From Icerya purchasi (lineage: Eukaryota; Arthropoda; Insecta; Hemiptera; Monophlebidae): a stretch of DNA of 64,000 nucleotides. The notes under the pieces are model-generated. The model did no database searches. It was given only the letters and a program-made list of their open reading frames with translations, and was not told where the DNA came from. The stretch is taken from the NCBI GenBank assembly GCA_039619475.1, contig CM077115.1:222503291-222567290 (forward strand), written 5' to 3'. The position numbers and the translations under genes are program-made. Shown in pieces: positions 23,017-35,878 of the stretch. Each line of letters starts with the position of its first letter. Position 1 is the first letter of the stretch.

Positions 23017-24242
23017 GAGCAAGTTATTCTTCGCATTTACTTGGCAATGTTTTTCATGAAGTTTGTTGACAATTTATGAACAAAACTGTTCGTCTCGTGC
23101 TTAATTTTTTCGCCCAATTTTTTATTTTATATTTTATATTATAACTTCTTTCTCGGCGATTTTTTATTATCTTAATAATTTTTGTACTGCAATATAAATT
23201 ATAAAATACGAACATTTAAATATATAACGAAATTAAATAATATATTATATTTTTGTTTATCTAAATCGATTTATTAACGAATGAACGTATACGTGTTTCT
23301 ATCTTTTTTTGTCCGATTTTGGAACTCACCGTATATTTCGAGTTTTCTTACTTGCAGAACCCTAGCTTTTTACTTTCGCTAATAACTTCTTCTACGTTAC
23401 ATGCGTGCGATTTATTATAAATTCGTTGATCACATTTAGGAAAGGGAAAGTAGAAAAATAAAAAAATATTCACCGCGATATCATTTTTAATTTAAAAGAA
23501 GACCTATTCTATTTTTCTCTGTCCTAACGAAATGCGAATCTAGTAATAATAATTTTTAGTCCCACTGGTTTACGAAAAAATAAATAAAATTTGAAATTTG
23601 TCGTGGCTTTTTTTTTCATTTTTTTTTTTTTGTCTTTTGACCCATGTCTTAATTTGTCAAGTTTTAAAATAACGTCGTTCACGTTGGAGCACGGAATTCT
23701 TGAAAAAATTTTCTGCGAGTAAATTAAAAAAAAGAAAAAAAAAAAGAAAAAAAAAACGGTATTCGTATTATTAATTATATTTTTCGAGTTAATTTTACAA
23801 AAAACAATTTAATTTAAGCTAAAAAATATTTATAAATTTAAAAGCTTTCTTCATAAACGAGCAAAAAAATTTTTATATTACTAAATTATAAAATATATGA
23901 ACTATTATAATTGCTAATCCTTCGTAATAGGATATTTTATTTAAATTGTAATTATCACTTTGATTCATAATTGGTTCCTAAAAGTGTAATTTTGTGTGAC
24001 TTCTTTCAAAAAAATTTTTTCTTTCTTTCCTTTTAATTTCTTGACACGTCATCGGTGTATATCGATAGTTTAATTTCGCAAAGAAAAATCTTATGAAACA
24101 TCGGAAAAGTGCGTAATCTGCCACCAATTTATATACTCGTATGTAATAATTCAGTTCTAATAAAAACTTGAAATATTCATCGAATTACGAGCAGTAACTA
24201 TTTAGTGTTACTCTAAGCTAGATCAGTGTTTACGCTATTTTA
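23017..24242. other. Downstream flank of the odorant-binding protein gene
   Basis: AT-rich with poly-T and poly-A tracts and no coding region. Overlapping AATAAA motifs at 23579-23588 are candidate polyadenylation signals, which would give a 3' UTR of about 0.58 kb; variants such as aatataaa occur nearer the stop. Confidence 0.4.
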
Positions 24243-24253
24243 AGATTTTAATC

Positions 24254-25939
24254 GGTCGTTAGCTATATTCATCTCCTATTCGGACCTGTCCCTCGGAACA
24301 TCAATGCTACAGGTAACAATCGACAGATTACAAGCTTGGTCGGTCCACAACGACTTCAATTTCTCCAACACGAAAACTACCGCTATTCATTTCTGCAGAG
24401 TTCGCCGCTGTAGTCACGGAATTTCAGTCCAACTAAACAACGTAACCATTCCATCATCAGATAATACTTAGGAATCATTTTGGATGAAAAACTTACACGG
24501 AAACCGTACATCAACCAACTAAAAACAAAAAACTCAATTTAATTCGTAAACTGGCTAGCACATTGTATGGCTCAGATCGCTCCTCCTTATTGAGAATCTA
24601 CCAAGTACCGATTAAATCGAGGCTCAACTATGGCGCTGTAATCTACTCTTCGGCTAATCAAAATATCATCAATTCACTCAATATAATACATCATACTGCT
24701 GCGAGGCTCGCTATTTTTCCTACTTCTCCGTCTGTTAGCATTCTTTGTGAAGCTAGTGTGCCTCCTCTCAATATTTACAGAGACTGGTGCAATTTAAACA
24801 CGTGGATTCGTCTTAAGTCGTCGATTACCCCGGCTTCGCTGAATTCGCTTCGACCGTTACCTCATACATCGGTACCCACTCTCTATAAGCAAGTCACTGA
24901 AATCTTAGATTCGATGCAATTCACTTTACCGCCGACATATCAACTAACCGTAGCACCAACACCTCCACGGGTAAACCTGCATCTCGACATAGATCTCCAG
25001 CAATTCTCAAAACGAGAAACATGTCCGAGCATTTTACATTCCGCATATCAATGCATGATCAGCAAATATGGCAGTTGCAAAATAGTTTTTACTGACGGCT
25101 CCAAAATACCTCACGGAACAGGTTGTGGAATAACATCCGACAAAAAAAATTATTCTCCGTTACTCTCTTCCGGCACTATTCAACTATTCTTTCGGCGGAA
25201 CTATTTACTATAAAACTTGCAATAGAAAATGTAATAATTTCCGATCCTCATTCCTCACACCTCATATGTACAGACTCATTTAACGCGATCACATCAATTC
25301 AAAAATACAACTCTCCTCACCAACACCCAAAATAGCCAAGGAAATTATTCGCACTCTTTGTGGTACAAGTATCCGTGTTTCGTTCGCATGGATCCCATCG
25401 CACATTGGGATCCAGGGGAATTCATATACGGATACTGCGGCAAAAGAAGGCTCATTGTTCTTTCCGGTACCGAACATCGAAATTCCGTCAATGAATCTGA
25501 AGGCTTATATAGTGCAACAATCACTTCAAACATGGCAAAAACAGTGGACCAACATCCCAAACAAAAACAAGCTGCGCTCGATTCGAGATACTATTCGACC
25601 ATGGAAAACCTCATTGTCTACTAATCGAAGGAATGAAATCATTGTCACAAGACTTAGGTCACTCCAAAATCACTCATAGTCACCTCCTGTCCAGACAACC
25701 TATTCCACTGTGTTCCAATTGCAATTCTCCTGTCACAATCCAACATTTACTCGTCAGCTGTCCCACCTATAATTCGTACCAAGCACAAATTCTCCAACCT
25801 TTCCGAAATCCCGTCTGATCGCCACGACAACATTGAACGCTTCCTACGTTTTCTCAAGACCAGTAACGTATTCCACTCCATCTAACTCTTATCTTATCCG
25901 TACCTCTGGCCTAGGCGGCAGTTTAATCAAAGAAGAAGA
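24254..25939 (+). mobile_element. 5'-truncated I-group non-LTR retrotransposon with 11-bp target duplication
   Basis: The duplication agattttaatc is at 24243-24253 and 25940-25950. The insert begins inside the RT domain (LAIFISYSDLSL, then a LQVTIDRLQAWS block), continues through the RT thumb (GIILDEKLT, YGSDRSSLLRIYQ, LNYGAVIYSS), an RNase H domain (VFTDGSKIPHGTG near 25090, SAELFTIKLA, CTDSFNAITSIQ, WIPSHIGIQGN near 25390) and a C-terminal part (IRPWKTSLS, IVTRLRSL, a Cys-rich CSNCN...HLLVSCP segment near 25710-25770). It ends in aagaagaagaag repeats. Several single-base frameshifts break it; the longest open piece is 24563-25213 (216 codons). It is a dead copy. Confidence 0.9.
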
Positions 25940-25950
25940 AGATTTTAATC

Positions 25951-26139
25951 TGAGTTTTCTGATTATAATAATTTTTTTTTTTTTTTGACGCACTTATAAA
26001 TAATTTATCTTTCCTCCGGTCAAAATTATTATTACCGTGTAAATAAATAGAAGAAAACCGATATTCATATTAGCCGATGGTTTCACTTGTTTTTCATCGT
26101 ATCTATAATTTTCGGGTGTATTTTTCATTATCGTCTCGC
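25951..26139. other. Short AT-rich spacer
   Basis: Nothing recognisable lies between the two retroelement copies. Confidence 0.4.
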
Positions 26140-27947
26140 TGAGACTTTCTGTTTCTCTGTCTATACCTTGGAAGTCTAAAGTCTACTCCATGCCCCCAGC
26201 AATCCTTTCCGAAACTAATATTCAGTTCCATTATTCCTCTGCAGGTCTTACTTAGGATACCGATTCCTAATTAAATGTCTTCCGTTCCCTCTTGCAAACT
26301 CATCCATTCTTAAATTTTTCTTCTTCAAAACTAGAAATTTTGTACTCAAAAATCTCTATTCTCGCTCTTTCGCTTTTATTAGTTTTTCCCTACATAATTT
26401 TCTTCAGTAAGTCTCCATATTTCATTCTTAATTATACGAACTTCCTTCACCCTCCTCGATTAGCCTTTCTTTCCATCTTCCCATAAATCTTCTCCTGATT
26501 CGATTGTCGTTAGTGAATTTAACTGTACCGTTAATTCCGTCTTCCCCTTTCACTTTTTCATTTACATCGATGATTCTAAGAGTCTGGAGCGATTGGATGC
26601 TGCCTTTACTATTCCTTTTAGTGATCATTTTGAATCCGTTAAATTACCTTCCTTCCGGTCTATTTTTTCTGCTGAATCTTTAGCCATTCCCCGTGCTATC
26701 ATTCGTATTTCTTTTTTCAGTTACACTAATAATTTTCCGATTGTTTCTGACGCTAAAAGTGTTCTTCTACCCATTACTTCTCCTCGTCCTCCACCGTCAG
26801 TAGATCCCGTTATTCTCTTTGTTCAAATATTAATCTCCCAATTGATTTCCTGTCGAGCTATACATATTGACTTCTTCTAAGTTCCTGTTCATACGGCAAA
26901 GAATAGGATGGTACGTTTTCCCGGACTGCTGTACGTAACGTTCGATCCCCTTTCTAAATTCCCCGCTACTAACATAAATTTACTCTTAAAAAACTGTCAC
27001 TCTAAACTATTGCAATCGATTTATCTTTACATTTTTTCAAATCCCGTCTTTTTATCTGTCAACTCAGCCCTGTCCCCGCGTCTTGACCATGTTACCATGA
27101 CTTTCTGCATCTCCATCGTTCTTCCATTTCAATTTTTTTTTTTCATTTTACAAATCCTATCTTCATCCCGTTTCTGGTCTCAGCTTTATTGCATATATTT
27201 GCGAATTTCTTTCAAAGATGAATAAATCTCTTGATTCTTCCATTGTACCCCTTGGTGTGGTTACGCCAACAGATACCGAAGTCTGCGAGGTGTCGATATC
27301 TGCTTATGTTTTTTCTCACTTAAACCCCTCCTTCGCTTTTTAATCCTGAACTATTTAGCAACGTTGCGCGTTATTATTTTATTTATAAGTTTTTTTTATC
27401 TTCACATTCCAAAGAGATCTCCTTTCTTGCTCAATTTCCATTTTCTCATTTACAATCTTCGTTTGTCTCGTTCCGTCTGATACACCAGTCACCGAAACAT
27501 TATATGTAATCATTTATTATACTTCTGTCTCTAGTAATTTACCGTTATTTTCAGAATCTTTTTTTGCTTGGGTTTATTTTTCCTCCATCTACGTCGTTCC
27601 ATTATCTTCGATTCTGTCCGTATTAGATTTAATTACAACTCACTTCCAACTTTGCGCTTTCGGTTTTCTCTTGTTCGTCACTACTTCATTATCTTGATCA
27701 CCCTATAAATTCTAATTACATATGCGGCGCTGACCATATCTTTTTCGAGTGTCTCTCTTTATCTTTAGAATTCTAGTCTTTTTTTAACTTCCGTCTTCTT
27801 AATTTTAGTCTTCCACTTTATGTCATGATTCTTTCATTTCCTTCATTGGTAATTGTTCCTATTTTAGCTTCCTTCATTTTATAATTTATAATAATTTGCA
27901 CACCTTATTGCGGACTTACAAAAAAAAAAAAAAAAAAAAAAAAAAAA
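26140..27947 (+). mobile_element. Non-LTR retrotransposon remnant, family A copy 2
   Basis: This strongly decayed copy matches the element at 1327-3300. The clearest piece is at 26593-26880: FESVKLPSFRSIFSAESLAI and IVSDAKSVLLPITS correspond to FESLKLPSFCSIFYAEPSAI and ILSDAQSVLQTITS of copy 1, the RNase H domain. The first RNase H aspartate block is altered (YIDDSKS in place of FTDGSKG). Near 27700-27760 an ICGADHIFFECLSL segment corresponds to the C-terminal Cys/His block. The copy ends in an A tail at 27920-27947. The left boundary is not sharp. Confidence 0.75.
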
Positions 27948-28299
27948 GGAAGAAGAAAAAAAAATCCGTTCATCTATGCTACGTCTAATCGTTTCGGCAA
28001 AAGTTTTATTGTTGTTATCTGATTGGAGTTGAATTGTTGGTAATCAAAGTTTTTCTTTCGGCTAGCTTACTGTAACGGATTCTCTAAGTATGAAACACAA
28101 TCTTTAGAACTGCCATCAAGTGCTACGTCAGTTTGGTGAAATTTAATAAGTCCTATTATTAAATAGGTTCTATTTTCGTAGTGCTATCCACCTTTAACGC
28201 GAGGTCGCTTTTCTCAGAGAACTGTACTAAAACTGCCGATTGTTATTAGGTCTGGATCCTACATGGTAGATTTCATAGAAAATTTAAAAGTACCTTTAA
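27948..28299. other. Intergenic spacer
   Basis: No feature recognised beyond purine-rich DNA next to the A tail. Confidence 0.35.
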
Positions 28300-29260
28300 A
28301 GGTCGTTTTTAACGATTTACGTTCACACAGCAGCTAAATCTAAACTGGTTTCCGTCCATGATGATACTTCTCCAGTATTCCGGGCTTTTCGCAGCCCTCT
28401 TTAAATACGCATAACTATTCAGCCCTGTATTTTTTAGTAATTTCCTTTCACGTCTTCGTCTACCAGGTATTTTGCCTCCCAGTACAACTCGAAGTAATCC
28501 GTCATGCCGTAAGACATGATCCATCCAATTTAGTCGTGTCTCACATACCCGGTCAAGTAACGACCTCTTTTCAGATATTCTATTTAATATATCTTGATTT
28601 TTTACTTCGTTCATCCAACTTATTTTTTCCATCCTTCGCCAGCACCACATTTCAAAAGCTTGCGGTTTATCTGCATTTCTCTTGTTTATGGTCCAAGTTT
28701 CTGATAACGCTATGGACCATACATAAACCTTCACTAATCGTTTCCTTAAACTCAGTGCCAATGACTTTTGACGCAAAATATTTCGTTTCTTTCTGAAAGC
28801 AGTTTTTGCACATCCAATGCGAGCACTGATTTCCTGGTCGCAATACAAATCTTCTTTTATTATTTGCCATAAGTATTTGAATTGTTTCTTTTGTTCCACT
28901 GCTTTCCCGTCTGTTATTACATGAAAAGGGTTTTTCTTCCAATCGACATTATTTTCGTTTTATTTATATTTATTGCCATTCCGAACTTTTTACCTATCTA
29001 ATTTAACTGCTGTACCATTTTATTTAAAGCCCTTGCAAATTTGGCCATCATAGCCAAGTCTTCCGCAAACTTAATTACTTTTAATCTTGAACCTTCAATC
29101 TTTATACCGCCATTAATATTACTTAATGTTTTTTTTACTATTAGTTCTATGTATATATTAAATAAGTAGGGAGATAGTAAACATCCTTGTCTTGCACCTT
29201 TGTTGATAGCTGCTGGCTCTATCAACGCGTTGCTATAGAATTTAATTTATCTTTAATACG
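28300..29260 (-). mobile_element. Non-LTR reverse transcriptase remnant of a third family
   Basis: On the minus strand, 29225-28998 encodes an RT fragment with the block KGARQGCLLSPYLFNIYIE and then KFAEDLAMMA, where the catalytic YADD has become FAED. After a gap and frameshift, 28899-28309 (196 codons) encodes the C-terminal part typical of endonuclease/reverse-transcriptase proteins: CDQEISARIGCAKTAF, EMWCWRRMEKISWMNEVKN, LNWMDHVLRHDGLLRVVL, and PEYWRSI near the end. No RNase H is present, so it is not family A. It is 5'-truncated at about 29260; the target duplication was not found. Confidence 0.85.
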
Positions 29261-29938
29261 GTAATTTTATGAAAATGATCTAACGGACACCTTCGTGTAA
29301 GTACAGTTTGATTTTAACTTCAGCGTATTTTCGATTCACTATTTCGAATTACTAATTAAAATGTTTACATCCATTTTAACATTACTGTATACAATAGCGA
29401 TCGCAGGAATGTATTTACCGTTATCCAAACGAAGATATTAGCGTTTTACTGAAATTTTTCTGCGCGTGGCGGAAGAAATTGATTAGGCGTAGATAAATCG
29501 ATGCGGTTAAATTTTTCCGATAAACTATCACTATTCTTTCGGGAAACTACTTGCCAATCCATGGCAACATCAGCGGTATTATCACATTCATCAGAGAAAG
29601 TAGTCGAGACAGTACATTTTCTCTAGGTAATGCCGAATTAGTTTCGTACTACGGAGCACTGATATTGACAGTTGTGCGAAGAATTTTATTTTCGTATCGC
29701 TAAGTTACTGCTGCATTAGCCTTCTGCAGAAAAGTTTCAAACCTGGCACCATCTCCAAATCGGCTCGCGTACTTATATAGTACGAATATTCCGTTTTGGA
29801 CAGATAACTCGAGTTTATTCCATAGAAACTAATACATTCTTTTTTTTATTTCAATTTTTAATTCATTATATTTTATAGTTATATGATTGTTCCACGTTAA
29901 TCATTTATCTGAATACCGTCTACAATGTGTCTAACAAT
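29261..29938. other. Intergenic spacer
   Basis: No coding region or repeat recognised. Confidence 0.35.
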
Positions 29939-29940
29939 TA

Positions 29941-30778
29941 AGTAATGAGACTGATTTTTTTCCCGCGCGTGTGGTAACACTGCAAACCTAAAACTCCGGG
30001 AGATTAATCCCGTCGACAAATAATTTTGCCAACCTCGTACGATCCTTAGTTCTCTAGTTGTATTATGTTGTTCAAGTGTCTGCTTATGTGTTGCTTGCCA
30101 CGAAAAACATGAGCGAATGTCCGTCGCGCAAGATTGTCTTAAGCAGGTTGAAAATTATTCAACTTTTCTAGACCCATAATTACCGGCAACGAATTTTTTT
30201 TTTTTTTCAGTATGATCCAGAAAGAAAGCGGTAAAGCCAACAGTGGCTGTCTCTTAGCTCAGCAAGACTAAAAAAAGCAAAAATTAGCAAGTCAAAAATC
30301 AAAATAATGATGATTTGCTTCTTTGATGTTAGAAAAAGGGTAGTGCACATATGTCACCTCGGCAGACTATGAATCATCATGTCTACCTCGAAGTACTCGA
30401 TAAAAGGGTCGTCAAAGTCCGTCCAGAGATTGCGCAAACATGAATCCTTCATGACGACAATGCGCGATGCCATCGCGTCTTCAGGATAACGCAGTTTTTA
30501 ACCTCGAAGGACATTTCAGCGCTGTCCCAACCCTCGTATTATTCCCCGGATATGTTACCGTGCGACCTTTTTTTGTTTCCTTGGGTGAAAGAGTCGTAGC
30601 GTATTTTGCGTCGGTAGCTGACATTCAATAGTCCATGACAAGGATACTCGGAGAAGTGCCAGTGGAAAAATTGTTAGAATCAGTATGTAGCTTCAAAAGA
30701 CGAGCATTTCGAAAGGGATCTTATATTGATGTACCTTAATTTTTAAATATTCATGTTTTTGCAATCAGTCTCATTACT
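29941..30778 (+). mobile_element. Mariner-like element remnant with TA target duplication
   Basis: The left end AGTAATGAGACTGATT is mirrored by AATCAGTCTCATTACT at the right end, with TA at 29939-29940 and 30779-30780. Between them, broken transposase pieces are readable: VLDKRVVKVRPEIAQT, HDDNARCHRVFRI (second catalytic aspartate region), FLTSKDISALSQP, YYSPDMLPCDLFLFP (last catalytic aspartate), then SLRRRLTFN-like residues. The N-terminal half is missing or unrecognisable. About 838 bp, inactive. Its ends differ from the element at 204-1018, so this is another mariner lineage. Confidence 0.88.
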
Positions 30779-30780
30779 TA

Positions 30781-32719
30781 ACTGTCAGACTTCGTAGATG
30801 TTTAACTTTATTACCTTTTGTTAGAATTGTATAGTTGTTTATCATAAACAACTGTAAAATTCTAATTTCCGGTACCATTAAAACGATTCAATGTGAATGT
30901 AACATGGGTTAATTAAGAACTTTTATTGGCGGCAATTTGTCATGCTTTACACCAGCATAAAATTTCACGTATTTCCGGTTTTTAGATTCTCGCTTATCGT
31001 CAGCAAAAAGAGGCATATGTGTAAAGAAGTGTAGATTACTGGACCAAGTGCGCTTCACTATGGAAGATCGCGCTCGATAAGACATACACGTGATATATCA
31101 ATAATAACACGCATCCCCGACATCATACACGTCAGTTTATCTCGAATATGGGGATATTTACTTATAAAACTATTACAAATATTACTGGCAGTATATATAT
31201 TTCCAATTTTATTATTATCATTAACGTTTTTTTTTTTTGTTTTTTTATCGTACTTCCTTTTTATCAATTTCGTAAACATTATTATTGTACCATATACTAT
31301 GTTCATGCATTCCGCATAAATACCAGCATCGTGCGCGTATCAAATACATTAGAGTAATCGGTTGATGTATCATTGTCAGCCGGGACATCGATCAAACTTA
31401 TTGATAACCGTTTATGATAAAAAAAAAATAATAATAATTCAGATATTTTAAGTCAATACGAACTACCGGATAATTAATCGTCGCATTTATTTATATTAAT
31501 AGCCATTTTCAACCGCTTCTTGATACGGTGACTACCAGTTCAAAAAAGGCCTTAAAATTACTCTATTTATCTAGTGATTCAAAGAATTTTAATTAAAATG
31601 CTCTGTAGTAGTGCTGGGCCATTACGAGATATACTAATGGAATCACTCGATTATGAACGTATCTCGAGATATTTTGATTACTACTTTTGTTAACTATTAA
31701 TCATTCGAATTATCATTCAGTGTTTACTTACGAGAACCATTCCGTGCTTTGTTTTGTTTTTTTAATTTCATTAATAAGGTTAAATTTATTTCAAATCATT
31801 ATTAATTTTAATTTTAACGGTAGTTTTTGACAAATATTGATATCTTTATCGGCGAAATTAATAGTAACGACAGATTTATATCCAAAATTATATAATGATT
31901 GTGAATCACAATTGTGTAAAATAATTCGATTATGAGAACCCAGAACATCTCGTGAATACCGATTATATTAACATTAGCTATGTAGAAATATTAGACTTAC
32001 GGTACTGACTTGCAATGATCCCCCCTGTTTTATTTTGTGCTCGGATTGTTTACGACTAATATTCAGCGAGAATGACTTCTTTTATATAAAGAATAGTGTT
32101 CAATATTACATAATAACACCTGCAAATTAGGTTATAGTATGGGTAAGTCCCTTCAAGGAAATCCGTGAGTGATGCTTTAACAAATCCAAGAAAGTTTTAT
32201 TTATTGCTCGATCATCAATCGTGTCCAATTTACATTGACTTTTAATCGTATATATGTATACGCCTTCCAACCTGTGATTTCGGTGCTCATAAGTACGTGT
32301 TGTGATCGGGAGCGCATCAAACAGGGAATGAGTGGGGTATTTCTCGCTAGAAAAAAAAAAAAAAAAAACAAAAAAATTTCTATCGGCATTTTCGGAAAAT
32401 TCTAATTCGAAGTCGGCAAAACAAATTTGCCGGTCATATATGATAACAAGTGTGAAAATCTTTTTCATAATTTGTTGCATAATGAAAATAAAATTATGAA
32501 TTAGTAATTTGAAATGGAAATTAATTTTGGTTTATTTAAGCTGAAAACTTTGAAAAATTCAAATTGATTCAGTTCGACGGCAAGCTGCAATATGGGCAAA
32601 TAAAAATTTGTTTTGTAAAACCAATAATTAGAGAAATTAGAATTCATATGCAACGATTTGAAAGAAAAAAAAAAACAATTCATTTATCTGCGTCGGCTAT
32701 ATACAACAGTATAGAATAG
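30781..32719. other. AT-rich intergenic region
   Basis: No gene is supported. Open frames on both strands at 31058-31357 and 32127-32480 lack motifs. A poly-A tract lies at 32351-32368. Confidence 0.4.
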
Positions 32720-32730
32720 TCGGCAGAAAG

Positions 32731-35105
32731 GTGATGCTTGGCAGCTCTAAAATGTGTGGCAGAATTTCAATCACGTATATGTCACCAGAAATTCAGAACG
32801 AATTTAGTGCAACTTTGGGAAATAAAGTTCGCCAACATATCATCAGACAAGTAAAAACGGTCATGTATTATTGGATTATATTTGACAGTACTCCAGATGT
32901 TTCTCATAAAGATCAAACAAGCCGGGTATTAAGATACGTAGTGATTGAAAATCAAGAAGTACAAGTAGTGGAATCTTTTATAGATTTCATTGAAACAAAA
33001 GATAAATCTGCCGAAGGAATTTCGAAGATGATTTTGAGCAAGCTCGAAGCTGATGGTCTTGATATAAACAACTGTAGAGGACAAGCAAGCACATAATGCT
33101 GCTGTTATGGCGGGAAGACATTCAGGAGTTCAGCAAAGAATTAAAGAAATAAATCCATTCATTAAACGCGGTTTGTTTACAAGCTGTCTCAGTTTAGGCG
33201 AGTTCAGTAACTTTTTTCGGCACATTAGAACGCTGCTATTCATTTTTTTCCCATGTCCACACATCGTTGAGAAGTTCTGATAACAGCTACAGGCAAAAGT
33301 TTAAAACATGTTCAGGATACGCGATGGAGTGCAAGAGGCGATGCCGTAAATATGACATGGCATCATTACAAAGACATTGTCGTCACTTTGGAAAAAATGT
33401 CTGAGACAGTTGAAAGCTTAAACACAAGAATAGATGCAGGAACTTTGCTAATTGCGATGCAGTAATTTTCCTTTTTCTTTGTTTCTTAGGCCTCGGGCAA
33501 CCAGTGCTACATGAAGTGAATGATGCGCAAAAATATTCACAAACAAAAGGACTTGATGCAAACTTGTGCACTCAAAAAGTAAATGATTTGCAGATGGTAC
33601 TGGTAGAGAAACGAGAGGAATGGGCAGACGACGCTGTAAGTTACGCAAAAAATACGTGTGAAGAACTTGGAATTTCCATGGAACCTCAGAGGCGCATAAC
33701 AAGAAGGCACATTTTTGATGACAGAACCACAGATACCAGCTTGTCTTATAAAATGCTTTTTTACAAAAAATAAATACCGACTTCAAGGTTTATTATAAAA
33801 ATTTAAAAATGCACTAAAAAGTAAAAAATAATTACTCCCGATAAAATATATATATCAGAGTGATATAACTTAAGGTGATATCGTAATTCTTATACAACAT
33901 TAATTTTTTGGAGTTGGAATTAAATTCATGTTAGGAACAATTTAATCAACATTTAATGCAGTTTTTAATTATTCTTTTAATATGAATTTGATGCCAACTC
34001 CAAAAAATTAATGTTGTATAAGAATTACGATATCACCTTAAGTTATATCACTCTGATATATATATTTTATCGGGAGTAATTATTTTTTACTTTTTAGTGC
34101 ATTTTTAAATTTTTATAATAAACCTTGAAGTCGGTATTTATTTTTTGTAAAAAAGCATTTTATTTTTTACTTTTTAGTGCATTTTTATTCAATTAAATTA
34201 AAACATTTATTTCCACGGTAAAAACACCAAAAGCTACATTTCCATGGTAATTTGGCAAATTTATAGTATTTTAAGTCAAAAATCTAATCCGACGGTGAAA
34301 ACAATCATGAATGAAAAGCATCCAAAAAGCTTCAATCTCCCGCATTATTAAGGATAACTCAAAAACTATCGGTCGGACCTTGATCAAATTTAAATGGGAC
34401 CACATGACAAACGCCACCTTTCAAATAAAAGAAGAATCATCAAAATCGGTTCATCTAGAAGAAAGTTCTGTGGTAACACACATAAACAAAAAAAAAAAAA
34501 ATAAAAAAAAAAAAAAAAAAAAACAGTCGAATTGAATACCTCCTCCTTTTTTGAAGTCGGTTAAAAAATGAGTTGAGCCGGAAGCTTATTTCTTCGTTAG
34601 ATAGAATAATTGTAGAAATTCGTGAGAGGTTTCAGCCGTTACAGAATTTGGCGGATAAATTTGCTTATTTAACGCCGGCTGTATTACTAGATTCGGACGA
34701 CATTAAATGTAATCTAGGTTATGCATCTGCCGAAATTGACGAGCAGTACTTCAAGTTCGAATGACTTAGACTGCGGACTTTCACTGCTGCCATAGTCAAT
34801 GAAAATAAAATAATTAATGCGGACTCGCTAGAATTATTAAAATTTATTGTTAAATCCAAGCTGGAAGACAAGCTGCCTAATATTATAACAATGCTCCGAA
34901 TATAACTCACAATTGCCATAAGCAATGTCAGTTGTGAGAAAAGTTTTTCAAAATTGAAATTGATCAAAAATGATTTAAGATCAACAATGAGTACTCTAAG
35001 GCTAACCAATCTGGCTATCTTGTCTATTGAGCAAAAGGTATATGATGATATAGACTTTGATTGTGCAATTAAAAAGACTTTGCTAGGCGAAGAGAGTTTT
35101 AATTA
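32731..35105 (+). pseudogene. Decayed hAT transposase (ZMYM1/DUF4371-like), interrupted
   Basis: The region reads as one hAT-superfamily transposase broken by stops, frameshifts and an insertion. At 32731-33096 the start of the RNase H-like core is clear: WIIFDSTPDVSHKDQTSRVL, then LDINNCRGQAS; continuing in another frame is HNAAVMAGRHSGVQQRIKEI. At 33504-33745 and 34570-34764 come the middle parts (SLDRIIVEIRERFQPLQNL). At 34915-35105 the C-terminal hAT dimerisation segment is well kept: SNVSCEKSFSKLKLIKNDLR, TLRLTNLAILSIEQ, GEESFN then stop. The family cuts and pastes DNA between 8-bp target duplications. Terminal repeats of this copy were not located. No activity is expected. Confidence 0.88.
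33746..34567. mobile_element. Foldback-containing insertion inside the hAT transposase
   Basis: Two arms of about 180 bp, 33746-33931 and 33981-34161, are inverted and nearly identical over at least 165 bp. The phrase accgacttcaa appears near the left end (33776-33786) and its inverse ttgaagtcggt both at the inner arm (about 34122) and at the far right end (34551-34561), just before the hAT reading frame resumes. The insertion thus runs to about 34567 and includes an A-rich tract at 34487-34523. The motif tttttgaagtcggttaaaa is one I associate with a widespread insect repeat, but I cannot name its superfamily. Possible short target duplication aaaatg at both borders. Confidence 0.75.
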
Positions 35106-35625
35106 AAGACAGAAGTTTTATTTGTAATTCTATCAATTATATTATTTTTTAATGAAAATACAAATACTAACAGTATCTGTCTAGTTCTAATTGTAAGTTC
35201 GTTTGTGTTTTATATTCAACTCGCTAATAACTTAATCTTGTCAACCGTTAACACATAATCGTAAGTGTTTTGTACCTGTTATATCAATGTAAGTGGCATA
35301 CGTGTAAGCATTTTTGTAATAAATGTGATTATTATATTGTAAAACATATATATATATATATATGACTTTTTAATTTGTAACCTGTATAGCACCCACAGTA
35401 ATGGTAATTGTTCTTGCCGAAAATTTAGAGTCTTTTGAATTTAAATACTTAAATAAGGGGGCGGCGGAAACCCACCCTACGCCAACGCCATTGACATAGT
35501 GACACGTCGTATAGAGTTTCGATAGTAGCAAACGAGCAAAACGAAAAGAAATATAGCGTCGATGAGTGAGTATCAACAGATAGTGACGTCTCGAGCAGAG
35601 CGAAGAACGATAAAGCGTTTCAAAC
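35106..35625. other. Spacer between hAT remnant and nested elements
   Basis: AT-rich with a (TA)n tract at 35347-35362. The 91-codon minus-strand frame at 35370-35645 lacks motifs and is not called. Confidence 0.4.
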
Positions 35626-35878
35626 AACGCACCCAGGCCCGCCACAAAGGGGGGACAAGTGGGACAAATTGCCCCGGGCCCCAGATAAAAGGGGGCCCCA
35701 AAAACCTACAAAGTTAAAATCCGCTTATCCCTAAGTTTTTAGTCAGAAACCACTTTCTGGTGCAAAATCTAAATGAACTTTTAAATTAGATTCATATTTA
35801 CTAATAAATTTCACCGTTGATAAACAACAATTTTCGTGTTCAACAGTACATTTTTCACCTCAAAACAGTCAATTATTC

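Noticed and set aside
32731..33096. 121-codon frame as a functional domesticated ZMYM1-like gene
   Set aside because: The protein continues in other frames with stops and is split by an insertion, so it is a transposase pseudogene.
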